This document shows positions 9,183 to 16,733 of a stretch of 27,110 nt of DNA, piece after piece. Both the position numbers and the translations under genes were made by a program. Location of the stretch: contig CACXED010000125.1 of the NCBI GenBank assembly GCA_902766575.1, forward strand, positions 1-27,110, written 5' to 3'. The notes under the pieces are model-generated. The model was not told the DNA's origin. It was given only the letters and a program-made list of their open reading frames with translations, and did no database searches. The stretch comes from an uncultured Ruminococcus sp. (GTDB taxonomy: Bacteria > Bacillota > Clostridia > Oscillospirales > CAG-272). Within the stretch, counting starts at the first letter, position 1. Each line of letters opens with the position of its first letter.

Positions 9183-9220
9183 AAAAAGCAAATCCCGACC
9201 GCCCGTCCGGGCGGTCGGGA
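9183..9220 (-). terminator. Rho-independent terminator for the minus-strand genes
   Basis: TCCCGACCGCCCG (9193-9205) and CGGGCGGTCGGGA (9208-9220) form a near-perfect GC-rich hairpin. On the minus strand it is followed by a T-rich run, the complement of 9183-9192. On the plus strand no T-run follows, so it mainly ends the adaptor/transporter transcript, though the hairpin may also stop the SLH transcript coming the other way. Confidence 0.8.
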
Positions 9221-9253
9221 CTGCTGTATTCGCGCCGGGGAGATTCTCAGGCT

Positions 9254-9985
9254 TCAGGCGAGGCTTCCCGCCCGCACCTTTTCGCCGTGGCCGACAGGCT
9301 TTTCAGAGCCGATGATCACCTGCCTGTCGTCACGGACAGTCATATCGACCGCGGCGTAAACGCCGTCCGACGCGAGCAGCCTGACTTTCGAGCGGATAGC
9401 TGTATACTGTCCCGATTCGCCGCGACCGGTCAATGGTATCGCGAACAGGATGGTATATGTGTCCTCTCTGCCGGTCGGAGTGAGCGCCGACAGCGGTACT
9501 ATCGTCTCATAGGCTTCGCTTATGGGATCTGCCCCGGCGTCGGTCGGAATGTATTTATAAAGGATATCGTCGGGAGACGCTCTGCCGTCGGTGCGGAGAT
9601 TTACCTCGCTGATCCTGCCGCTTTCCGGCGCGGTGAACACATAGCCGTTTTTCCTGATCCCGCTCAGAAAATCCCGGATGTCAGCATTGTCGGCCTCGTT
9701 CAGCGCGCGGTCGACCGCCGCCGGATAGAGCGACATGATCTTATCTCCACTCGCTACCCTTTCGCCGGAGCTTATGTATACGTCCTCAATCACCAGCTCG
9801 GTCGGCGTCCTGACCCTGACAGTCGAGCTCTCCCCCGCGTTCGGTTCAGAGCTGAGCGTCCCCTTGAAGGGCGCGGCGAGCGAAACCTTTGTCAGCGTCA
9901 GATTCTCGCCAGTCCGCGACGAATACGCGGCGGCGATCACGACGGCGGCAAGCGTCAGACAGATATATTTTGCTATGCTTTTCAT
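9254..9985 (-). CDS. HlyD-like membrane-fusion/adaptor protein
   Basis: The 243-residue product starts MKSIAKY, chosen over an upstream GTG at 9997 because GAGGTG lies at 9992-9997 in front of the ATG at 9985. Residues about 6-22 form a single hydrophobic anchor. The rest resembles a small membrane-fusion protein: a first lipoyl/barrel-sandwich half (VYISSGERVASGDKIMSLYP), a short helical hairpin, a second half (YVFTAPESGRISEVNL), and a beta-barrel part (TIVPLSALTPTGREDTYTIL). Such adaptors work with ABC or RND exporters outside the membrane. Its only close partner here is a decayed sugar importer whose last codons overlap its ribosome site, so its function may have been lost or it may serve another transporter. 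The reading frame itself looks intact. Confidence 0.75.
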   Translation of the reverse strand: MKSIAKYICLTLAAVVIAAAYSSRTGENLTLTKVSLAAPFKGTLSSEPNAGESSTVRVRTPTELVIEDVYISSGERVASGDKIMSLYPAAVDRALNEADNADIRDFLSGIRKNGYVFTAPESGRISEVNLRTDGRASPDDILYKYIPTDAGADPISEAYETIVPLSALTPTGREDTYTILFAIPLTGRGESGQYTAIRSKVRLLASDGVYAAVDMTVRDDRQVIIGSEKPVGHGEKVRAGSLA

Positions 9986-9993
9986 AGGCGATC

Positions 9994-10278
9994 TCACCTC
10001 ATCTTAAGATACTGCTCTCCGGCAAACTCCTCAAGCCCGTCCGCGGCTCCCGCGTAGAGCAGCAGCGGCGGCAGTATGAACACGACGCTGAACGCCCCGT
10101 TTGAGAGCAGCTCGGAATAATTCTTGAGTCCGACAAACCGTCCGCCGGAAAGCCTGCTGAAGAACGACTGGAACACCGTCTTTCCGAGCGGATAAAGCAT
10201 GAATACCGTAACTCCGGCGAGGCTCGGGAGCAGAAGCCATGCTCCCCGCGCCGGATTTTTTGTTTTGCGCTTTTTCAT
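9994..10278 (-). pseudogene. Chimeric remnant of two CUT1 sugar ABC permeases
   Basis: This 94-codon frame is far shorter than a CUT1 permease (about 280-300 residues). Its first 62 residues read like the N-terminus of a MalF/UgpA-type permease: basic start, then LLLPSLAGVTVFMLYPLGKT, then FVGLKNYSELLSNGAF. The sequence then passes directly to FILPPLLLYAGAADGLEEF, which resembles the last helix and tail of a MalG-type permease (PPLLL before the C-terminus). The whole core, including the EAA loop that contacts the ATPase, is absent. A single deletion that removed the end of one permease gene and most of the next would give this product. The start is 6 bases after the solute-binding pseudogene's stop, and the end is coupled to the adaptor gene. 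It cannot be a working permease. Confidence 0.7.
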
Positions 10279-10284
10279 GGCTGG

Positions 10285-11027
10285 TCATTCGGAGAGATAG
10301 AACGAGATATTCCTGCTTCCGGTCTCGATGGCGCTCTCGATATTGCCGCCGTTGGAGCTGTATTCGCGGACGATCGAAAAGAGTCTGCCGGAGGTCATCA
10401 CGTCGATGTATACTCCGTCCTCAAGAGACTCGATGGTATCGAACCAGAGCTCGGCAAAGCCCTCGGGGAAGTCGCAGCTGTCGTTGAACTCATTCTAAAT
10501 AGCCCATAAACGCCGGAGCGCTGTAAAACACCAGATCTCCGGAGCCGTATGCCCTGTCCACCGAGCCGCCGTACTCATTCAGCCTTGATTTGAAATTGTA
10601 ATCGCCTGACTTACCGCTCTCGAATATGCCCGGAAAGAGCTTGAGATACGCTTCGGACAGATTTTGCAGGAGATTTTTAGCGTCGCTGCCGCGCTCAGAG
10701 CCTGTCTGCTGCACATCGAAAGATCGGGCGACAGAGTGTCTATGTCCATGAAAATATCGTTCTGGAGCAGCTTTGTCAGGTTCTGGATCGTGTTGTTCGT
10801 CGTGTTTGACACGAGCACGATATCGGGACCCTCGCCGGCCATCAGATCGTTTGCCGGCTTTGTGCGGTAATCGGGGATGTTCAGAGCGGTGAGATCATTG
10901 GAGCTGACCGTGACGTTCGGGTTTTCGCGGACATACTGGTCGAGTATGGCGTTCATATCGAATTTGCCGGTATGGCTTGGAATTTTGTTCTGCGGTATCG
11001 GTATCGCGCCATCGAATATCTGCTTCT
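10285..11027 (-). pseudogene. Broken extracellular sugar-binding protein (CUT1, family 1)
   Basis: Three pieces in different frames join into one solute-binding protein. Piece 1, read from about 11024 to about 10720, has FDMNAILDQYVRENPNVTV and PANDLMAGEGPDIVLV, typical of the N-lobe. A frameshift between about 10735 and 10715 leads to piece 2 (LLQNLSEAYLKLFPGIF to YSAPAFMGYL), which stops at 10490-10492. A further shift leads to piece 3 (EFNDSCDFPEGFAELW to SRNISFYLSE), which has a usual family C-terminus and ends at 10285. In total about 220 residues remain of the usual 420 or so. The signal peptide and lipobox are gone: the coding part begins right after the start point of a surviving promoter (11034-11042). 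A loss in the middle, near 10495, is likely too. Confidence 0.75.
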
Positions 11028-11033
11028 AAAAAA

Positions 11034-11042
11034 ATTATATCA
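11034..11042 (-). promoter_or_regulatory. Extended -10 promoter of the decayed sugar transporter
   Basis: On the minus strand TGATATAAT (11042 to 11034) is a perfect extended -10. No good -35 is seen at the usual spacing. The predicted start point lies at about 11027, where the truncated binding-protein frame already begins, so the original leader and signal-peptide codons have been lost between the promoter and the gene. Confidence 0.55.
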
Positions 11043-11163
11043 CAGCGCTGCATATCAGTCGATGAATAACTTGAACCAATTAAAAGACTGTAAAACGCGG
11101 TTCTGCACATACTGCAAAGCGGCGAAGAAATTCGATCTGAGACGCAATTTGGCTATCGCTGTT

Positions 11164-11173
11164 CACAATTGTG
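11164..11173. promoter_or_regulatory. 10-base palindrome, possible operator
   Basis: CACAATTGTG is a perfect palindrome that ends just before the TG of the extended -10 of the response-regulator promoter. A dimeric regulator bound here would block or tune that promoter. No regulator can be named from the sequence. Confidence 0.4.
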
Positions 11174-11182
11174 TGCTATAAT
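11174..11182 (+). promoter_or_regulatory. Extended -10 promoter of the Bce-type two-component genes
   Basis: TGCTATAAT is a perfect extended -10. A -35 match is poor (TTGGCT at 11149-11154 is 22 bases away). It would start a leader of about 65 bases before the response-regulator ATG at 11253. Confidence 0.6.
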
Positions 11183-11252
11183 TGAATAAAACCGCGCCGC
11201 TCATACGCCGCGCGGACAGAAATCTCCGAGTGACGAAAGGCGGCGCTGCCAT

Positions 11253-11864
11253 ATGAAACGGATAAAAATCATCGAGGACGACGAAGCGATACGCACCGAG
11301 CTCAAAACTCTGCTGATGACCAACGGCTATCAGCCGGTGGAGGACGGCGAATGTGAGCTGATACTGATGGACGTTAATCTTCCCGGGGAGAGCGGCTTCA
11401 CCCTCTGCCGGAAGCTGCGGCAGACCTCGGATACGCCGGTGATCTTCCTCACAGCCCGGGATACTCCTGAGGACGAGCTGCTCGCGTTCGGAGTGGGCGG
11501 AGACGATTTTATACGCAAGCCCTACAACTCCGCGGTGCTGCTCGCGCGGATCGGGCGGATACTGAAAAGCTCTGCGCCCGAAGCGCTGACCGTCCGGGGT
11601 CTGACGCTCGATATGCCGGGGATGAAGGTATCTTTCGGCGGACGCTCAGCCGAGCTTACCAAAAACGAGGCACGCATACTCTGGTGCCTGATGCAAAAGG
11701 AGCTCTGCACCCGCGACGAGCTCATCGAGGATCTCTGGACGAACGGAATGTATGTCGACGGCAATACGCTCTATGTCAACATCGCTCGGCTGCGGGAAAA
11801 GCTCGGAATGATCGGCGCGTCGGAGCTGATCCGCACGGTCAGGGGAGTGGGGTATCGGCTGTGA
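11253..11864 (+). CDS. BceR-type OmpR-family response regulator (shortened receiver)
   Basis: The 203-residue regulator has a receiver domain followed by a winged-helix DNA-binding domain (about residues 110-203, with LTKNEARILWCL and YVNIARLREKLG). Receiver residues that can be seen are the acidic pair Asp9/Asp10, the phosphoacceptor Asp40 in LILMDVNLPG, Thr67 and Lys89 in IRKPY. The phosphoacceptor is normally near residue 51-55 in this family. Here GYQPVEDGECELILMD runs straight from strand 2 to strand 3, so helix alpha2 (about 13 residues) is missing while the frame stays open. The gene overlaps the kinase gene by 4 bases and belongs to a full Bce-type module, so it should activate the ABC transporter genes when peptide antibiotics are present. 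AAAGG lies 12 bases before the ATG. Confidence 0.92.
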   Translation: MKRIKIIEDDEAIRTELKTLLMTNGYQPVEDGECELILMDVNLPGESGFTLCRKLRQTSDTPVIFLTARDTPEDELLAFGVGGDDFIRKPYNSAVLLARIGRILKSSAPEALTVRGLTLDMPGMKVSFGGRSAELTKNEARILWCLMQKELCTRDELIEDLWTNGMYVDGNTLYVNIARLREKLGMIGASELIRTVRGVGYRL

Positions 11865-12889
11865 GCTTTTATGACTATCTTTCGGCAAAGGCGGTATCGC
11901 TCTGCGCGGCGGGGATCGGAGCGGCTTATCTGATCCTCGTCTCGTTTATGTGCGGAATTTCGAAAAGACTGATAATAATGCTGCTCGTCTGCGCTGGAGT
12001 CGGAGCGGCGGTCTGGCTGCTTGTCGGCTGGAGACTCACCGACCGCAGGCTGAGGACGCTGAAAAGGCGCATCGACGGGCTGCCCGAGAAATATCTGATC
12101 GGAGAGACTCTCGACTGCCCGAAAAACCCGATCGAGCTTGAATATTATCTGCTGATGAAGGAGATCTCCCGCTCGGCGATCGGAGCCGTGGAGCAGGCGA
12201 GAGCCGATAAGCAGGACTACTGCGACTATGTGGAGAGCTGGGTACATGAGATCAAGACTCCGCTGACCGCCTGCTCGCTGATACTCTCGAACAGCTCGGA
12301 TCCGGCAAAGCTCCGAGGCGACACTCGCCGCGAGCTTCGCCGCGAGCTGCGGAGAGCCGACAATCTGACCGAGACGATCCTGACCTACGCCAAGCTCCGG
12401 ACGGTTGAAAAGGACACTCAGATAACCCGCGTCGGGCTTCGCCGCGTCTGCGATCAGGCGGTGCAGGAGGAGATGGAGCTGCTGATAGCCGCCGGTATCT
12501 CCGTTTCCATCGACGGGGACTGCGAGGTCTACACCGACCCGAAGCTGTTTGTGTTCATCCTGAAGCAGCTGCTGATCAACTGCGCAAAATACTGCCGGGG
12601 CTGTCGGATAAAGCTCGTCATTGCAAACGGGAGCCTGTCCTTTGAGGACAACGGCGTCGGCATACCCGCTCACGAGCTGAGCCGCGTGACCGAGCGCGGC
12701 TTCACCGGAGCCGCCGGACGGAGTCTCGGTCAGAGCACCGGAATGGGGCTCTACATCGTCGGAGAGCTCTGCAAAAAGCTGAATATCGGGCTTGCGATCT
12801 CGTCAAAGGAGGGCAGGTTCACCCGCTTTGAATTCGGATTTTCCGCTCCGACCTTACAAAAATGTCAGACTTCCGGCAGAGAGCGTTAG
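11861..12889 (+). CDS. BceS-type intramembrane-sensing histidine kinase
   Basis: The 342-residue kinase starts at the GTG at 11861, which overlaps the regulator stop; a longer frame upstream lies inside the regulator gene. It has two membrane helices (about 11-31 and 36-57) with an external loop of only a few residues, the mark of kinases that sense through a partner transporter rather than a ligand domain. The phosphoacceptor is His129 in WVHEIKTP. The ATPase part shows the N-box region (LKQLLINCAKYC, about 232-243), DNGVGI (about 262) and GQSTGMGLYIV (about 290-300). In this family the kinase forms a complex with the BceAB transporter and reads transport flux. The end of the gene carries a candidate operator for the downstream ABC genes. 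Confidence 0.93.
   Translation: MSFYDYLSAKAVSLCAAGIGAAYLILVSFMCGISKRLIIMLLVCAGVGAAVWLLVGWRLTDRRLRTLKRRIDGLPEKYLIGETLDCPKNPIELEYYLLMKEISRSAIGAVEQARADKQDYCDYVESWVHEIKTPLTACSLILSNSSDPAKLRGDTRRELRRELRRADNLTETILTYAKLRTVEKDTQITRVGLRRVCDQAVQEEMELLIAAGISVSIDGDCEVYTDPKLFVFILKQLLINCAKYCRGCRIKLVIANGSLSFEDNGVGIPAHELSRVTERGFTGAAGRSLGQSTGMGLYIVGELCKKLNIGLAISSKEGRFTRFEFGFSAPTLQKCQTSGRER
12854..12867. promoter_or_regulatory. Candidate BceR-type operator
   Basis: TTACA-AAAA-TGTCA matches the inverted repeat reported for BceR-like regulators (TNACA-N4-TGTAA) at every defined position but one. It lies in the last codons of the kinase gene, about 42 bases upstream of the extended -10 in front of the ABC ATPase gene, which is a plausible site for activation. 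A looser AAAATGTC (12859-12866) to GACATTTT (12900-12907) inverted repeat reaches the promoter. Confidence 0.6.
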
Positions 12890-12908
12890 AACATTTCCGG
12901 ACATTTTG

Positions 12909-12917
12909 TGGTATAAT
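12909..12917 (+). promoter_or_regulatory. Extended -10 promoter of the BceAB-type genes
   Basis: TGGTATAAT is a perfect extended -10 between the kinase and the ATPase gene, without a recognisable -35. A missing -35 fits a promoter that needs an activator bound upstream, here the candidate operator at 12854-12867. Confidence 0.65.
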
Positions 12918-12955
12918 GTTTTCGAAAGTTCTTAGACGAAAGGAAATTTCAGAAA

Positions 12956-13720
12956 ATGGACACTTTGCTCGAAATCAAAAACGTCACAAAATACTACGGC
13001 AGCGGAGACGCGGTCTCAAAGGCTCTGAACGGCGTCAGCTTCAGCATGGAGCACGGCGAGTTCACCGCCGTGATGGGCGCGTCGGGCTCGGGAAAGAGCA
13101 CGCTGCTCAACGTCGTCGCGACTATCGACCGCCCGAGCTCCGGAAGCATACTGCTGGACGGCGCCGATATCTCCGGGATGCGCGAGCGCGAGCTGGCGGC
13201 GTTCCGACGCGACCGGCTCGGATTCATCTTTCAGGAGTACAATCTGCTCGACACGCTGACTGTAGCGGAGAATATCGTTCTCCCGCTCAATCTGAAAAAG
13301 GTTCCGGTCGGCGAGACTATGAGAAGGCTTGATACCATCGCCGGTTCGCTCGGGATCACAGAGCAGCTTGAAAAATTCCCAAGACAGCTCTCCGGAGGTC
13401 AGCGTCAGCGCGCCGCCTGTGCCCGGGCGCTCATCTCGGAGCCGGCGCTGATCCTCGCCGACGAGCCGACCGGAGCCCTCGACAGCGCAAATTCAAAGGG
13501 GCTCATGCAGATCTTTACGACGATGAACCGGCGCTTCGGCGCTTCGATACTGATGGTCACTCACGACGCGGTGGTCGGCTCCTATGCCTCGAGGATACTG
13601 TTCCTTAAGGACGGCAGTATCTGGAACGAGCTCGTCCGCGGCGAGCGGGATCGGCAGACCATGTACCACGAGATACTCAACACGATGGCTGCGCTCGGAG
13701 GTGAGGCGGATGTTCGCTAA
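12956..13720 (+). CDS. BceA-type ABC transporter ATPase
   Basis: The 254-residue ATPase has Walker A GASGSGKST (41-49), a Q-loop in FIFQEYNLLDTLTV, the signature LSGGQRQR (about 145-152), Walker B LILADEP with the D-loop TGALDS, and the switch His in MVTHD. These place it in the MacB/LolD-like family that pairs with FtsX-type permeases. Next to a Bce-type kinase and a permease with a large external domain it should power removal of cell-wall-active peptides from their lipid targets. AAAGGA lies about 12 bases before the ATG. The last 11 bases overlap the permease gene, so translation is coupled. Confidence 0.95.
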   Translation: MDTLLEIKNVTKYYGSGDAVSKALNGVSFSMEHGEFTAVMGASGSGKSTLLNVVATIDRPSSGSILLDGADISGMRERELAAFRRDRLGFIFQEYNLLDTLTVAENIVLPLNLKKVPVGETMRRLDTIAGSLGITEQLEKFPRQLSGGQRQRAACARALISEPALILADEPTGALDSANSKGLMQIFTTMNRRFGASILMVTHDAVVGSYASRILFLKDGSIWNELVRGERDRQTMYHEILNTMAALGGEADVR

Positions 13721-15659
13721 GCTGGCGCTGCGTAACGTGAAAAGACAGATCCGCAGCTATCTTATCTATTTTGTCACAGTGGCGCTGAGCGTCGCGCTGA
13801 TGTTTGCCGTCAACAATCTGAGCTGCAGCGATCTTATTCGCGCGCTTGCGGAGGAATCGAGCGACGTCGGCTCGATGTTCACGATGGTGACGGTCCTGTC
13901 CTCGCTGGTGACGGCTCTGGTGCTGAGCTACGCCGCCGGATTCATGCTCAAGCTGAGGAAAAAGGAATTCGGGATGTATCTGACGCTCGGTATGACCCGG
14001 CAGAACATTCAGACCCTTTTCGCCCTCGAGACGCTGATCCTCTACGGACTGGCGCTTGCGGTCGGTATCGGAGCGGGACTTTTGATATTCCAGCTTGTCG
14101 CCGCGCTGTTTTCGGCGATAATGGAGATACCCTTTGAGATCTCGGCGTACTCGGCGAGAGGCGCGCTGATGACCCTCGCGGTCAGCGGAGGGCTGTTCGT
14201 GCTGTCCGCGCTCGCATCGCTGAGATATCTCAGAAAGGTAACGGTTTCCGAGCTTCTTAAGGAGGAGCGCGCGGAGAAAGGCGAGAAGCATCCGGTCGTC
14301 TGGGGCATCCTGTCGTTCATCACCCTGTCCGGGCTGATCTTTTGTCTTGTGATGACCTGCCGGAGCCTTATCAATACTTTCCGGACGCAGGAGAGCCTGC
14401 ATCTGCTAATGTGGCTGGTGATCGATCTCGCGGCGATATTCATTTCGCACTTCACGCTGTCAAGAACGCTTGCCGGAATACTGCTCTGCTGTCCGGGAAT
14501 CAAGAACCGGGGAACGAACGCGGTCGTTCTGCGCGGGCTGTCGGGAAAGATGACGATGAATTCGCTGCTCATCGGCGCGCTGGCGATGCTGATGACCTTT
14601 GCGGTCGTTATGGCTAACGTCGCTTTTACGGAGAAGATACACTCTGATCGCTCGCTTGAAAAGGACTGCCCCTACGATATCATCGCGACGTTCAGAACCG
14701 ACGAGGAGCAGGGCGTTTCGATGGAGGAGGGCAGGCGGATAATCGAAAAATACAGCGCGATCACCTCGGAGATAGACTATCAGCTCTATTCACTCGGAGA
14801 ATCGACGCTCAGCGACAATATAGTCGGAAGCGACGAGATGGGCTGGATCGACCGGTATATGCCGCTGAGCCAGTTCAACCGGCTGCTCGAGGGCTGCGGC
14901 TATGAGCCGGTCGAGCTTGGAGACGAATATCTGCTTGTCACGACCGTAGAGGGCATCTGCAACGCCGATTTCTCGGACGTGAGAGTGACGCTGAACGGCA
15001 GAACCTGCTCCTTTGGTGGGAGCAGCGCCCATTATCCCGATCTTGTGCGGGAGTGGCTCTATTTCGTGGTCCCGGACGAGGTCATAGGCGATATGCCGGT
15101 CGCGGACAGCTGCGCCGCCTATACGCTTGAGAACAGCCGTCCCGAAGCCGGCGCGCTGATGGATGAGCTTATGTATGAACGCGAGATCGGCGACGGCGTG
15201 ATCACGCTCAGCAGCAATTACAGAGTCCGGGAATACATCCGTCAGGCGTCCAACGCGAACGTCGGAGTGCTGATCATCGGAACGCTGTATGTGTCGACGC
15301 TGTTTGTCTGCATGGCTCTGGCTATCCTGTCGGTAAAGACGCTCTCGACGCTCGACGAAGAAAAAAAGCGCTTTGACGTGCTCTACCGTCTCGGCGCCGA
15401 CGAGCGGACGCGGAGATCCGCGCTTTTCCGTGAGATCGGAGTATTCTTCCTTATGCCCTTTGCGCTGCCGTTCCTGCTGACAGTGCCGATGGGACTGCTC
15501 TGGGGAGAGGTTTACAAGTTCTGGAATTTCTCTGGGCTCGGCAGTCAGAACGCGATGGCGACGTCGCTGTTTATTATGCTGACGGTCGCCGCGGTGTACG
15601 CGCTCTATTTCGCGATAACCTACCGCATCGCCTGCGATAATGTGATAAACAGGGCTTGA
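13710..15659 (+). CDS. BceB-type ABC transporter permease (FtsX family)
   Basis: The 649-residue permease starts at the ATG at 13710, with GGAGGTGAG at 13697-13705; a longer in-frame start at 13584 would overlap the ATPase by 137 bases. About ten membrane helices can be read: one near residues 16-37, further ones up to the seventh (about 275-300), then a large external domain (about 307-515, 209 residues), then three more. This layout, seven plus three helices around a domain of about 200 residues, is the hallmark of BceB-type transporters, and the external domain determines which peptide is recognised. It should form the sensory and detoxifying complex with the kinase and ATPase encoded just upstream. 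The stop codon lies inside the -35 box of the next gene. Confidence 0.93.
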   Translation: MFAKLALRNVKRQIRSYLIYFVTVALSVALMFAVNNLSCSDLIRALAEESSDVGSMFTMVTVLSSLVTALVLSYAAGFMLKLRKKEFGMYLTLGMTRQNIQTLFALETLILYGLALAVGIGAGLLIFQLVAALFSAIMEIPFEISAYSARGALMTLAVSGGLFVLSALASLRYLRKVTVSELLKEERAEKGEKHPVVWGILSFITLSGLIFCLVMTCRSLINTFRTQESLHLLMWLVIDLAAIFISHFTLSRTLAGILLCCPGIKNRGTNAVVLRGLSGKMTMNSLLIGALAMLMTFAVVMANVAFTEKIHSDRSLEKDCPYDIIATFRTDEEQGVSMEEGRRIIEKYSAITSEIDYQLYSLGESTLSDNIVGSDEMGWIDRYMPLSQFNRLLEGCGYEPVELGDEYLLVTTVEGICNADFSDVRVTLNGRTCSFGGSSAHYPDLVREWLYFVVPDEVIGDMPVADSCAAYTLENSRPEAGALMDELMYEREIGDGVITLSSNYRVREYIRQASNANVGVLIIGTLYVSTLFVCMALAILSVKTLSTLDEEKKRFDVLYRLGADERTRRSALFREIGVFFLMPFALPFLLTVPMGLLWGEVYKFWNFSGLGSQNAMATSLFIMLTVAAVYALYFAITYRIACDNVINRA

Positions 15660-15684
15660 CAGCTCTGTCCTCCGGTGATATAAT
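15656..15684 (+). promoter_or_regulatory. Consensus sigma-A promoter of the phosphoesterase gene
   Basis: TTGACA (15656-15661) and TATAAT (15679-15684) are both perfect and 17 bases apart, with TG one base before the -10. The -35 overlaps the permease stop codon. This is one of the strongest promoters in the window. Confidence 0.85.
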
Positions 15685-15720
15685 AACGACATAAATGTTA
15701 TAATAATTCGGAGGAAGATC

Positions 15721-16698
15721 ATGTTCACACTGAAAAAGACTCCCGGACGCGATTTCGTCGTGCTGAATCTCACCGATACGCACCTCACCGACGAGGAGTG
15801 GGCGAACGGGCATAAAAACCGTCTGATCCTCGAGCGCACGGTCGATGAGCTTGTCCGAAAGGGCTCGCCCGAGCTGATCACCGTCTCGGGAGACATATCC
15901 TTTGCCGACCATCCCAACGCCGAGAGAGCCTATGAGAAATTCGCTTCGCTGCTCGAATCCTACCGGATCCCCTGGGCGTTCGTATGGGGAAATCACGACA
16001 ATCAGGCGGGAGCCGAGGTCGCCGGACGCCACGCGGATATCATGCTTTCGCATGAGCACTGCCTGTTTGAGAAGGGCGATCCGGCGCTCGGCATGGGCAA
16101 CTATGTGATAGGCGTCGAGGAGGAGGGACGGCTCGTCTACGCGCTTTATATGATGGACAGCCACGACCGCTTTGACTTCACCGACAGCGACGGCAGCGTC
16201 AGAAAGGGCTGGGGACATCTGCTCCCGCCGCAGCTCGACTGGCTGCGCGGCGAGTCCGAGCGGCTCGGAGGGGTCAGGTCGGCGCTGATCATGCACATAC
16301 CGTTCTATACCTATCGCGACGCCTTTGAAGCGGCTTGGAATCACGATTTCGACCCGATGAAGGTCTCTCCCGCCGAGAGCCTTGATCCGAAATACTGGAA
16401 CGAGGGCTACAGGGACTCCCGCGGAGTCAAATACGAGGGCGTAGGCTCATATCCCGTCGATCTCGGCGAGTTCGACGCGGTGAACGGCATCGGCTCGGTG
16501 GAGATAACTCTCGTCGGACACGAGCATATCAACGACTATGAGATAAGCTACAGGGGAATGAGACTCGCCTACTCGCTCAAGACCGGAGCGGGCTGCTACT
16601 GGAATCAGGCGCTGAACGGCGGAACGCTGCTCCGTATCACCGACGACGGCGGAAAGCTCGAGAACATTTTCGTGAATGTGGACGATATAGTCGGATAG
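15721..16698 (+). CDS. Calcineurin-like metallophosphoesterase
   Basis: The 325-residue protein has the metal-binding blocks of the calcineurin-like family in order: Asp19-x-His21 (NLTDTHL), Gly57-Asp58 (VSGDISF), Asn91-His92-Asp93 (WGNHDN), a His in IMHIPFYTY, and the closing GHEH block (about residue 260). The general layout resembles purple-acid-phosphatase-like proteins in Clostridia, but there is no signal peptide, so it should act in the cytoplasm. The substrate cannot be read from sequence; phosphodiesters or phosphomonoesters are both possible. GGAGGAAG lies 3-10 bases before the ATG. The gene has its own consensus promoter and a strong terminator, so it is a single-gene unit even though it directly follows the Bce-type operon. 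Confidence 0.9.
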   Translation: MFTLKKTPGRDFVVLNLTDTHLTDEEWANGHKNRLILERTVDELVRKGSPELITVSGDISFADHPNAERAYEKFASLLESYRIPWAFVWGNHDNQAGAEVAGRHADIMLSHEHCLFEKGDPALGMGNYVIGVEEEGRLVYALYMMDSHDRFDFTDSDGSVRKGWGHLLPPQLDWLRGESERLGGVRSALIMHIPFYTYRDAFEAAWNHDFDPMKVSPAESLDPKYWNEGYRDSRGVKYEGVGSYPVDLGEFDAVNGIGSVEITLVGHEHINDYEISYRGMRLAYSLKTGAGCYWNQALNGGTLLRITDDGGKLENIFVNVDDIVG

Positions 16699-16733
16699 GC
16701 TTGCAGACAGATAAAAAATCCGCCGGAACGCGA

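Noticed and set aside
9287..10057. 256-codon frame on the plus strand
   Set aside because: It lies opposite the HlyD-like gene, which has a membrane anchor, lipoyl-like halves and a ribosome site. The plus-strand product has no such features.
11684..11860. N-terminal extension of the kinase frame
   Set aside because: It lies inside the regulator gene and would put 59 non-family residues before the first membrane helix. The GTG at 11861 overlapping the regulator stop is the usual arrangement.
11771..12673. 300-codon frame on the minus strand
   Set aside because: It is antisense to the histidine kinase and to the end of the regulator gene. Both have intact motifs.
13584..13709. N-terminal extension of the permease frame
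   Set aside because: It lies within the ATPase gene. The ATG at 13710 has a strong GGAGGTGAG site and gives the usual MFAKLALRN start.
14790..15917. 375-codon frame on the minus strand
   Set aside because: It overlaps the permease and phosphoesterase genes, both of which have clear domain motifs. Its composition (rich in Arg, His, Asp, Glu) is typical of a shadow frame.
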